A DNA stretch of 64,000 nucleotides from Schistosoma haematobium (taxonomy: Eukaryota > Platyhelminthes > Trematoda > Strigeidida > Schistosomatidae). The position numbers and the translations under genes were made by a program. The stretch is taken from positions 4,480,950 through 4,544,949 of the forward strand of contig NC_067200.1 in the NCBI RefSeq assembly GCF_000699445.3. The letters run 5' to 3'. The first letter of the stretch is position 1, and each line of letters starts with the position of its first letter. The notes beneath the pieces were generated by a model that made no database searches, was not told where the DNA came from, and was given only the letters and a program-made list of their open reading frames with translations. Positions 44,343 through 56,300 of this stretch are shown in pieces.

Positions 44343-47300
44343 AAAAGCAAAATAAAACACCCAAGGGAAAGTTTAATCAAAATGTCGAAGCTATTTATGA
44401 GAATGATTCAGTAGAACATTTAGTTGTTTTGAAAAAAAGTGGGAAAATAACTTACATCGCTATCTTGTGGTGATGAAGTGTTCAGTGTATTGATTTTATT
44501 CGACGTCATTCCCATTGTCGATTGGATTGGTTTAGTTGGGTTTGATTCAGTTAAACTTTTTCGTGAAAGCAAAGAATTGAAAAAACTACTTAGTACGGCT
44601 TCTTTGTCTGATGTTGATCCAGGTTTAGGTTGATTAGGCAAATTGGATGAGAGACTTTCAGTTAATAACTAAAAAGGGAATAATTATGAGTTTATGCTTG
44701 TTGAAATCTTTGTGTAATACTGAATTCATGACCACCATTTAAAACTTAGAAGCACCAGACTGCCATTTCATTCAAATATCGTACTCCCCGACAGTGAGCG
44801 TCGACGATACCGATATTGCGCAACCATCTTCCATTGTCTTCAGTGAGTAACTGCCTCACCACTGACACAGGTCAATTACACTGGTCACGGCTTCTCACTA
44901 GAACTCTGAGTATTCCCTCTGGAATCTAGTCATTAGTGAACACATGATAATTGTCAGTACAGTATTGGAGTTTCATCGTTGTGTGTCAGTTGATTGGTCT
45001 GGATTTCAAGCGTTCGCTGTCAATACCTAATGTTTTGGGTTTTATTCCTTCTTGTGTGATCGTGGATTCGCACTACTCAGAAGTCCCATGCTGGAACGAA
45101 ACGGCCATCTAATGCTTCTAGGTTTTGAATGGTGGTCTAACATTGGTAGGCTCATTATTTCAGTGGAAATAAGAATAGAGTGATAATTTATGAAGGTTAT
45201 AAGAATAAAATAACAATAAGATCTGTTTAATTAGCTTAATAAACACCCTCTTATGGCATTAAATCAATTCTCAGGATTTTTTGTTAAATCATTCTAATAA
45301 CCGAATATTTTTATACAATAGAATCGAATAGTTAAAATGTTATTGTAACTTACTGGAGTTTCTCTTGTTTGATTACTTATTGTTGAACTAATCGATGTCG
45401 TTGTACCACTTAAACTACCTGGTAATGAACTTGTAACTGTCGACATAGGCATATTAGCTAATATTGTTTGCATTCGTTTTAAAAAGTGTTGATCATCTTC
45501 AACAGTTTGTAAAATATTCACTTCTTCTGAAGGATTGATATCTATTCCACCTGTTTTTGTAACTGTATCAAAAGAATAAAGATGTCACTTCATTAAAATT
45601 TGTTTTATTTAAATAACTTTTTATGTAATAGGACATCTCTAAATTACCTTCTAACTGTTTGGCATACATTTATGAGCTTGAAGATGTCTCCAGTTATTAA
45701 GCGTCTATATATATCCTGATGTTATGTAGTTTAAGGTAGTCAGTATGAGTCTCTGGATTGAGATTTAGTATTGATTGGTGCTTATCGGCAAGATATGTCT
45801 ATAATCTCGAGCGAACTAAAATTCCCATTAGGGTTCGAACATGTGGTACTGACAAGTGATTTCCTGTACGACTGGTATATTTTACATCGAATGATCTTGA
45901 AGTAGTGACCAATGTTATGTCTACCTGTCCAAGGGATTTTATATTTTTCGAATGGCTAAATAACTTCGTGATCCAGACTTCTTAATGTCGATCATTAGAT
46001 GTCCTTCCGATTTGAAACAGAATTACCTAATGACTCTTAATAAACATGAAACATTTTTACAAGTATTGTAATGTCTACGAATTACTTCACAGGATTTTAA
46101 GACGAAAAAGACTAAATCGGCTAAATTTGTTGTTTCCTAAGATGTTAGTGTATCCATTTAACATTATACCTTCAAATTTGTGACTAAATAACCCATTTAA
46201 ACTTCAAAAACGATATAAGTGTCTAGAGGTTTTTCATAGTTCAACAGCTTTCCGACATATTTTTTTACCAGATGGGTTTTGTGGATATTATAGTAATTTC
46301 AATGGTTAAGATCACGAGTCAGTTCAATCTAGACCACCATGGAAAACCTGGAATCGCTGGACGGCCGTTTCGTCCTATTGTGGGACTCCTCAGCAGTGCG
46401 CATCCACGACCACGCCCCCTGCGAGGCTCGAACCCAGGACCTACTGGTTTCGCGCGCGAGCACTTAACCACTAGACCAATTTCATCTGTGGATCGATTAC
46501 TAGTTATAGTACTATTGAAAACTAAAGAAAAAAATGTGATCACTTTGAAGTGGTTTAACAATAATGAGGATTGTAGAGGAAATGAATCTGGATAACTTCT
46601 GTGCTCAAGTATCAATTACATGATTAATGAATACAGTATGAATAGAAAACATACCACATGATGTTTTTCTTCTTAATTTCGATGGTTTCGTAATAATCTG
46701 ATTATAATTACAATCAATTAAATTTGATGATAAATTTTTTTTAAATAATTCTAATCGATGTAAACTATCCCAACCAGCAGGTCTTTATTTATCAAAGAAA
46801 TTGTAAAATAGAATAACAAAACGTAAATGAATCAGTAATGTTTTATAAGAGGGAAAAGTACGGAACTAATAAGACGTATTATATCATTAATAATCAAAAT
46901 GAATTGTCCTATTGTAAATATTCAGGATTGAATTTTGATCAATCTTTTTTCCGGTAATATGCAAACTCCATATGAACTAATTCATTATAACTATTTTGTA
47001 ATGCAACATGTCCAATTCATCCTATGTAATGCATACCTATTAAATGTATATACACACATTCATGGTGTTCCCTAAATGCCCTGGTATGGCCGAGAGTGGG
47101 GTGGACCCACCCTCGCTCTCGAAATGCTCTCACACGGCCGCGCGTATACAGCCTCTGCCAGGGAAGTTCTGCTCACTGACTTCTCGTGGCGGGAGTGTTG
47201 TTTATGAAAATGAGAGGACGAAAAGCGAATGTCCGGCGCTTTAACCGGATCCCAAATCAATGGTGCACATGAGCCTCAGTATCCTGCGGGAACACATGGC

Positions 47301-50300
47301 GTATGAACTAATTGTTGGTCACCGGCTACCATGGGACTGCATCTCCTCACGATGCTCCACTGCCTTGTGGGTCAGACCTTTAGGTCAAAGGCTCGGGGTG
47401 TGGCCCCCTAAGAAAACCTGGCCTCCGAGTTGGGGATGTTAGACGACTCTCTGTGTTCGATCATCGCTGTCTCCGAAGGATTGCTCACATCCAGTGGCAA
47501 CACCATGTTCGGCATCGTGTGTTTGGGCACAGAGACGATAATGTAATTAGTGTCACCATCTTGAAACACCTACTTCGGTGGCTTGGACAAGTTCTACGAA
47601 TGTCGTCCCAGAGAATTCCACGTTGTGCATTATTTGCCGACTCTGGGACTGGTTGGAAGAAACGGAGTGTTGATCAATGTATAACATGGTGTCGTGGTAT
47701 GAAAGAAAGCTGCAAAGGACTGGCTTCTGTTGGTCCTTTACGACTCTCTGGCTGGGGTCCGAGAGATGTTGCGACACAGTGGCTAGAGACGTTATCAGAT
47801 ATGGCTCAGAATAGGAGCCAGTGGTGATCCTGCTGTAACCTTCTTTTACTTTCTTCATAAAAAGTGGTTGTATCTTCCTTAACTGAAAGATCTCTTCTGA
47901 TTATACGTTTCTGTTTTCCTCCATTATTATTATTACTATTACACTACCTTACACTAATCTGTTCGTTATTGTTCTTTTTTTTTAACGCTCCTTACGTTTT
48001 CTTTTTTTACCTTCTTCTCTTCAAATTCTCATTGGTTTGTGTGACGCATATATATTTGGTACCCTCTTGTACCAATATTTATGTGTTCAAATAAATAAAT
48101 AACTTTGATGGTGTATACATTGGGACTTGAATCTAGTACATTTCGCTTAAAACCTTTTCTAATAATGATATAACCATCATACCACTTCAATATACTAATA
48201 ACTATCTGATCTCAGTTGATAATGAGTTGAGTGTTTTAAACGAAATCTACTGGCTTTTAGTTTAAATATGAACATTAAGACTAGGATCCAGATAAATCAG
48301 TAGAAGTGAATGAATGACTTCGATTTAAAGTTTGTGCTGATGATGTCGTTCAGAAGGACGATGAAAGCTCCACGACCAAACCATCCAGCTCAGAGAACAA
48401 AACTCCACCAAAATATTTGATGTGAATAATTTGCTCAATAATATATAATAACAAAAACTGGTATCGATTTTAACATTACATAACAGTAAGTGGTTCCGAT
48501 TAACTCTCTAGATGCTTGTATAACTTTACTTATTTCTTTAAAAATAAGTTTCCATTAGTCCAAGAATTATTTTCAGAAGCATGTTTGTATAAAATAACCA
48601 TATAACAATTACTTTATCTGCTATTCACATACTTAATTCAAATCAACTTAATTGACCAAACAAATACACAGAGACTTGAACCCATTATCATTCATTTCAA
48701 AATCTAATACGTTATCTACTAAGATTATGAGTTCCGTTAACTACCAACTTGTTTATCAAGTACTTCAACAAATGCTTGTATCGAAACTTAAGTTCAGTAA
48801 CTTCAGTACTGAAATGCAGGTAAATACAGCTAACCAGTCTGGAATAAAGTGAAACATGATTCCTGTATTCTGTTACAAGCTATATACTAAATGCTTTATT
48901 GACACAAACCACTCATGGTGTGTAGTAACAGGGACTGATCAGTTGTAAACCTTTTCATCCACAACGCAAAACTACAGAATCTTATTGAATGATACACACC
49001 TATATCTATGAATTCACATTAGACATCGAAAAAATGTCTTACTGAGAAAGGTATGTGTTAAGAATGAGAGGGATATAAATAATTGTTTGCCTTTAGGTAA
49101 TACTGTGGTGTATGCTAGTTATGTTGACAATTATAAGTAGTGTGTGACACAAATAAGAAGTTAAAAACCTGGCAACTGTAGATTGAGAAGATCGAATTGA
49201 AGAAAACATGAATGTAAACAGATAGTAGTTGTAATAGAATCGGAAGAATCGTGAAGAATATAGTTCCCAGTGGAAATGTCAGTTCCCCATAATTCAGTGG
49301 ATGAAATAAACATTAAAAACTGTTTGACAGTGTTAAATAATTATTTCCCTTAGCTCTTTTCTTCTATTCAAATAAAGTATATATGTATATATTACTTATC
49401 AGAATACTGATTATTTTCAGGGCGATTTTAGTCTTCCTAAAAAGTCGATCATAAATAATATCCAGTTAGTAATGATCTTAATGAATATGACTTATAAGTA
49501 GACATTGAAACATTGTAGAGACTGATTAGGAACTTCAACAGCCCATATGAACTACTACCCAACTAAACTGCATTGTAAAGGAAATATCAACAACATAATT
49601 AGAACTTACATAAAAATAGCTTTTGGATCAACGAGCATAGCTGAACTTTTCAATGGTAGATCAAATAGACGATGTTTAATATAATTAACCAAAGTATTTG
49701 TATTGATATCCTCTTTGATTGACAAATAGATTAAAGCAGCTCCATCTTGTCGAATGTTTTGATTTGTTTACGTGCATAAATATTTAAGGTAATACAGCAG
49801 AGCATTGATGCTAATAAATACTGAGAACCAAGAAGTAATGATCAGTTGTTTTATCCTAATATTAAATTCTCTCTACAATCTACAATCATGAACCTACTGT
49901 AGGGAGGTTAGAAGGTCTTTTGGTTACACATGACCCACAAGACCTAAATTCCATTCTTTACCTGAATCATAGCTATTTATTGATTATCAATCTCATGACA
50001 AAATAGGACATTTGTTCAGTGCTCATTGTGTTTTTATTATTGTCCCGGACAAGTATGTCAGTGAGTTGAACTAACTTCAGACAAACTCTTCATGTTAATA
50101 TCCATATAATATAAATCAACTGAAGTTTTGATTGAGAAACGTTAAATTTGAACTGTACTTATAAATAATATTATATATGCTATGAAATATGAAAGCCCTA
50201 GACACAATGTCGCGTAATATCATGGGATGAGTATCGAATAGATCAGTATAGACCTAACCAACATAATGACAAGGTCGTTATTCCAATGAAGAACTACATT

Positions 50301-53300
50301 CCCTTCAATATTGATGGAATACTTTGCGGATGAATGATACTTACGAGACAACTTGTTTCTAAGGCGTTTTTCTCAGTCGACTATTTCAAATCAACACACG
50401 AAAATCAATGTTTTTCATTAATTTCATCAGTCGTATTTTATTTATTTTTATCAATATTATTTTAACATTTTGAAAAGGATACATTCAAGGCATAATTTAC
50501 GTAGATGATATAGAATATAATCGAATTTTTCATCTGTGAAACCGAATTCCTTTTCAAGAATATCAGTCATATCTGTCTACAAATGTTCACAAAAAAGATA
50601 AAGAAAAGTCGAAAAAAAAGGAACAAATTAGTCATTCCAAAATCTTTTTGAATGAAATTCTTTCTGATAATTTTGATTATTCTAATAGTTGAATTCATGA
50701 GCATTCACGCACGAGATCGATAGGTCCTGAGTTCAAGTGCTTTTCGTACGGAATCGTGGGTGTGAACTGCTGAAGAGTCCCACACCAGGATGAAACGGCT
50801 GTCCGTTTCTTCGTTACACTAATGAAATTTATTAAAATGATCGTTTCTAAGAAATTTATGTTTTCTTAGGATTTTGAGTGAATATTTTTGATCACTTGCA
50901 ATCTTGTATGTAACCAAACTGGAAAACACAAACCTTTACAAGTCAATAGATTTTCTGTTGAATAAACTAGTGATTATCTAGATTCACCATTTCAGTGGAT
51001 AACGCATTGATGTTTGAAGTGATTATATGATTCATTTGGTTCTCAGTATGAACGTCAATACCGAGATGATTGTTCATCCTGCTAACGAGTCCTAAATAGA
51101 ACAGAATCCATAACATACATTCCATTACATATCATTGCTCAACGTTAAAAACATTATTTGATTGAGATCATGAACTGATTGATGTTAGACCACCATTGGA
51201 AATCTGGATACACTGGACGGCCGTTTCGTCCTGGTACAGGTCGCCTCAACAGCGCGCATCCACGACCTCTTTCAAAGGGTTCGAACCCGAGGCCCTCAGT
51301 CTTGCGCGCGAATGCTTAACCTCCAGACCACTGAGTCAGCATCCGAAAGTGTTAATGTCTAACTTCCACCAATCCACAAAATTGTGCGACCATCTACCAG
51401 ACACGGATTAACTCGATTGATCATGGCTTCGCACAAGAACTCCGAGAATTTTCTCACAAACATAGTCACTAGTGAGCACATGTGACTAAATGGCAATTCA
51501 GAATATTTAATTACAGTGCTCTAGCAAATAATATGGGCTATAGAAATTGTAAAAGCAAATCATATTGAATAATCCCATACATTCTTTCAACTACTCTAAT
51601 ATACTGAACTACACTAACTAACGCATAATATTGTGTTAATATTTCATTTTAATTGAATTAATTGACATGTGTTTATTCTTGTGACGATAAATAGGACAAA
51701 ATTTCAATTCACCACTTCGTGTTTTATTGTACAAGAAAGAAAAACCGCCCAAAAAAAAATTAATCGAACTACTTAAACAAAATATCTCATTACAAAAGAA
51801 AAAGTCACTTTAGTGAATTAATCAATAAATGAACATAATCAGTACTTGCCTGTATAGATATATACACGTATATCTATGCATAGTAACATACACTAGGAAA
51901 CTTTAAATTTCAAGTCACAATCATAGTTTAAGTCGGAGGTGATGTTGAAGGGCACAAATGTATATGAATAACTGTTCAGTTACATCAACCATAAATAGTT
52001 TTTTTTGTTTATTCAAAGATTATTATAAAAATCGATAGTCTGTACTCCTTGTTTTGAATTATCATATATAAACTTCCATTTATCATCTTAAAGAGAACAA
52101 GAACAAAATGTTTAACAGAATAACATAAATTCATTTTATTTCGTTTGATCATGTAGCCTAGTATATGAGTTTGTGGGGAATAGTGTTCCACCTATAACAA
52201 TTTTGCTGAATGCATATAAATTTGTAAGACTCCCGCCGAATACGTTCATTTCTATTGGTCCATTTTGTCCAGTTATATAATCATACCTAGTGTTGTCCAT
52301 TCCGAGTTTGACGTATAAGACTCCCATAAGGATGGTTAGTTCCTGTCCTGGGCTTTTCTCTACAGTCAACTGCGGCGTCCCATAGAATTGATCTTTATCG
52401 TCGTCATTGCCATCATTGTTGGGTGCATAGCATTGGATAATATTCACTGCGATCACCTTCTTTGTTTTGAAGGATGGTTTCATGATTGTGGATCCATGAG
52501 ATTCCCACCCTGGGTATGCGGAGCGCTTTCTTCTTCGTAAACACAGTACACCAGCATCCCTTGCGAATCTCAATGTGTTTTTCTGATTCCGAGCACCGCC
52601 AATTAGTATCTTCTCATATCTGTAGCTAATTGATTGGTCCTTCTTGTATCCCACATTGTGCGGACACTTCATGTACATTAGCCTTGTGACCACGGAAGAA
52701 TCTCTTCTCTCACATTGAGGCGTTATAATTCTCCTGAATAAAGATGTTTTAAATCCCATGTCAGGGTTTAAACAGTTTATTCTCGATACCTAGGTTATTT
52801 TCTACGAGATGGGGTTGCTAACTACATGTCATAAACTAATAATAACTATGAAAATTAAGAGATAGATAGATAGACAGATATAGATATAGAAACGGATATG
52901 GATGTGGATATAGATATGGATATGGATAGGAAAAATACTTTACAGACTGAAACTGCTCACTTTGGTAACAACAATCATAATCGGGATAGGAAGTAATTTA
53001 TTCATTACACCTTCAGTAATAAATTTTTTCAGCCATTTATTCGATTGTTGTTGTTGTTGTCGTTGTTGCTGTTCAACTGAATTTTCATTTGACTGATCAT
53101 CTTGATCATTCTGTTGTTGTTCATCATTTTGCACTGATTGATTCGGTTTTAGAGAGTATGATATTACAGTAGAAGTATCTATCGGTTTCGGATGTAATGG
53201 ACTATATGACCATTTAGTATTTTCAAATTGATCTTTAACAATATTTTGTGATTGAAGACTTAATTGATGTCGTAAATTCATAGAAGATTTTGTTCCGTCA

Positions 53301-56300
53301 TCTTTAACTATTGATGAATCAGTGAACATTTTAAAATTGTAGACAACTGGACAAAAATGTAAAGGAATTAAAAATAATTCGAATGTTTTTTGCAGAATAA
53401 AAATACCGAAAGATACTTTTACTGATCAATAAGGTGAATAGTGTAATAAATATCTGTTAACGGGTTATATATATTGGGTTAAAACATGTTCTGTGAACGA
53501 TTGTGTTGGGATACGCTGACTGGTTATATCGTATCCCAATCAGCGCTAATGGATACATAAAGATCAGTCCAGAATCTTCTCATGTAAAAAACTATGAATA
53601 TACTAAGGTTTCTTTTATTGTGATTCCTAATTAGCTTCCTGTTTAACTGTGTTCTGATTCGGTGACTTGTCGAGTGAAGTAGTGTCTAAGATTACTAAGC
53701 AATAGAAGTAGCTTGGTCATAATAAAGCAAAATTATAACAACACCATATAGTAATAATAAATATAATTATTTTATATTCCAATGAATAGAAAAAATTTTA
53801 CTAATGATGTTTTGTGACTTCATTTAATTTAATTCCCTTATTTATTTACTCTGAAGAAGTGTCTTACATCAAGTCACGAAACATCAGAATTACAATTTTT
53901 GTACTCATTGGAATACAACAACTTGACTTAAGTTTCTACTCAATGCCTAATTTATTTGAAACTATCATGATCACATTACAATATGACAATGTATATCCCT
54001 GAAAACGAAATTGACCATTTTTTTCACTTTTTCTAGTATTTATGCCAATTCATCTCATTCATTCAAGCTAACTCACTTGATCTAGTAATAACTTAATTTT
54101 TGGTAATTTTATTAAACAAAGTTAAATGTATAGAGAAGAGTTTCATGGAAAAATATTGTCAGACACTATGATTTGATTAATAAAACATTGTAGTTGGTCA
54201 ATATACCAATCAATGATCTATTTTTCCTTCTCCGGAAAAGCATTAATTCTCATAGAAAACATTGTAGATAGATATTTATTGAAGGCTAAAAACAATTTTT
54301 TTCATTAAAACAATCATGTAGAGGACTTCTTGATAAGTAAACTCAAACAGTGAAAGTTTAAATATAAACATCACTTAATACAACTATAAGTAATAAGTTA
54401 ATAATTGAATACATAATCAAAGTAATGGATGTAATTCATTTGTCATGGTCACACTATTTTTGTTTTATCAAAATGGGTTTTGTGAAGATTTTAGAAATTT
54501 CACTGGTTGAGTCAATTGAAGCTAGACCATCATGGAAAACCTGAAAGCACTAGACGGCCGTTTCGTCCTAGTATGGAACTGCTCAGCAATGCGCATCCAC
54601 GATCCCGTCCCTCGCGATATAACCTTTTGTTCAATTTAATCGTTATTCATTTATTAGGTGTTATTTAAACACTTTCAATCACTGTTCACTTTTTTTATTT
54701 GAATATTTTCATGGGAATTAAATTTGGCGGGGAAAAAATATGATTAAAATTTGTTATCTATTAAAACAATTTCATTATGTTTCTTTTTTTCACTTACTAC
54801 TTGATTTTAAATTTTCAATTTCTTCTGAATCAATTTTTAAATAATGAATATGTTGTTCAATAATTTGTAACCATAATTCTAAATCATTAATTAATGACCA
54901 TGGTTCAGTGTAATCAATACAAATTATTCCCATTGTATGCCATATAGTTGATTTATTTAAAGCAAATTTTAATAAATTACTTTGTTGTGGATCACCATCT
55001 AAACTCCATATACCCATATGTAAAGAGTCTAAAATAATTGAATAATTTTATATTTTTATATTCTTCTATTATTAATATTTAAGATTATTGATAGTAATGT
55101 GAATCAGTGAAAATGGATACTCATCTAAGGCGGCCTTCTTGAGCATCTGGTCTATCTGTTCTTGCCATCTAAATATTTCAACAAGTTATCTATTTTTGTT
55201 TGTTTTAATATATCATTATGTCTATTAATCGCATAAGCTATTCTGCTGCGTTTCTAAAAAGTGTACAACCTTTCATTGTCAAAGTTACAAAAAGCTCAAT
55301 AAGAGAGAATGTAGCTGTTGGTAATATACAACGAAAAAAATGTACATTATTCAGATGTTCATTTACTGGACTGTTAACATCTAACTGGCGATCACTCAAT
55401 ATTTATCGCCAGGACCGACCAAGAAGTAAGAAACGGAAACTTGTTGAAATACTTTGTGTGCTGAGAATTCTATATTGTACCAAAAATATAATATTGAATA
55501 AAGCTAATAATAATAATAAGTATTATTGCATTTATTAAGACGGTTATATCTTGAATAATGGATAGTAAAGAAATCTAATAAACACTTCTGATGTTTTATG
55601 AAACTTTTAAGTGAGATTAATTTAAATTCTGTTTTGTAACTTCTTCATTTAGACTTGAAGTTAATGAATAATCCATTAGATTGATGTGTATTTGATGGGT
55701 GTGTATGCCTACGTTGTCAATATTCAGGATTGTAGTTGGTTAGTGTTTGTTTGTAATATGAATTCCTCAGAGTGAACTGCTTTGTATTACTTAAATTTAC
55801 TATTTCTTCATATCCTAAACATATTCTAGTAACGATATTTAGGAGATTGTTAAATATTCTTCCTCAATAACAGCGAGAACGTGATCTAGGAGCAAAGCGG
55901 ATATCAGGAACTTTACAGTGCAGATTCATCCAATCGACAAGTCTCAAATAAAAGAATGAGTTCTAGTTCTCATTCATAGTGATTTTTCAAAACATAGTTT
56001 GAAATCAGGTTGGATTTCATTAAAAACGACTAATGTACGTATTACTTTAAAATAATTTTATATCACTAAACTGACATACAAATATATCAGTTGTTTTTAC
56101 AGAGATAAATATCGAGTCACTGGTAGGCATCTTGATTAACTTGGAGATCAGTGGTAACGAATATCTTACAGCTTTCACTAAAGAGAATGAAATAATCTAA
56201 CAGATGGATTCCGCTAGTGAAAATCTCTTAAGAATACAACTCAGTAAGACGATATACTAATTGTTTTTTGATGCCTTAACTTCTCCAGACATTAATCATC

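Larger units (their letters stand above)
45563..46654 (-). other. DYNC1LI intron with family-B ribozyme SINE
   Basis: Contains the SINE at 46260-46485; the remainder (45563-46260) has no recognised feature apart from a tRNA-like patch ATTAGGGTTCGAACATGTGG near 45828. Confidence 0.55.
46783..49609 (-). other. DYNC1LI intron with antisense RTE-type element
   Basis: The element at 47045-48110 (plus) is the only clear feature. A tRNA-like patch on the minus strand near 48670-48740 may be a SINE head. The remaining sequence is AT-rich without recognised content. Confidence 0.5.
50577..52960 (-). other. DYNC1LI intron with SINEs, endonuclease relic and GATA-type repeat
   Basis: Holds family-B SINE copies (50690-50825 plus, 51150-51560 minus), an Sm-alpha-like relic (51040-51130), an endonuclease fragment (52136-52760) and a GATAGA/GATATG run (52859-52930). 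Confidence 0.6.
53347..54797 (-). other. DYNC1LI intron with Penelope-type palindrome and SINE
   Basis: Holds the ribozyme palindrome at 53770-53940 and a family-B SINE at 54465-54622; the remainder has no recognised feature. Confidence 0.55.

Noticed and set aside
52136..52759. A 207-codon frame as a host gene
   Set aside because: It resembles a retrotransposon endonuclease, lacks the catalytic Asp/Asn and lies in a DYNC1LI intron.
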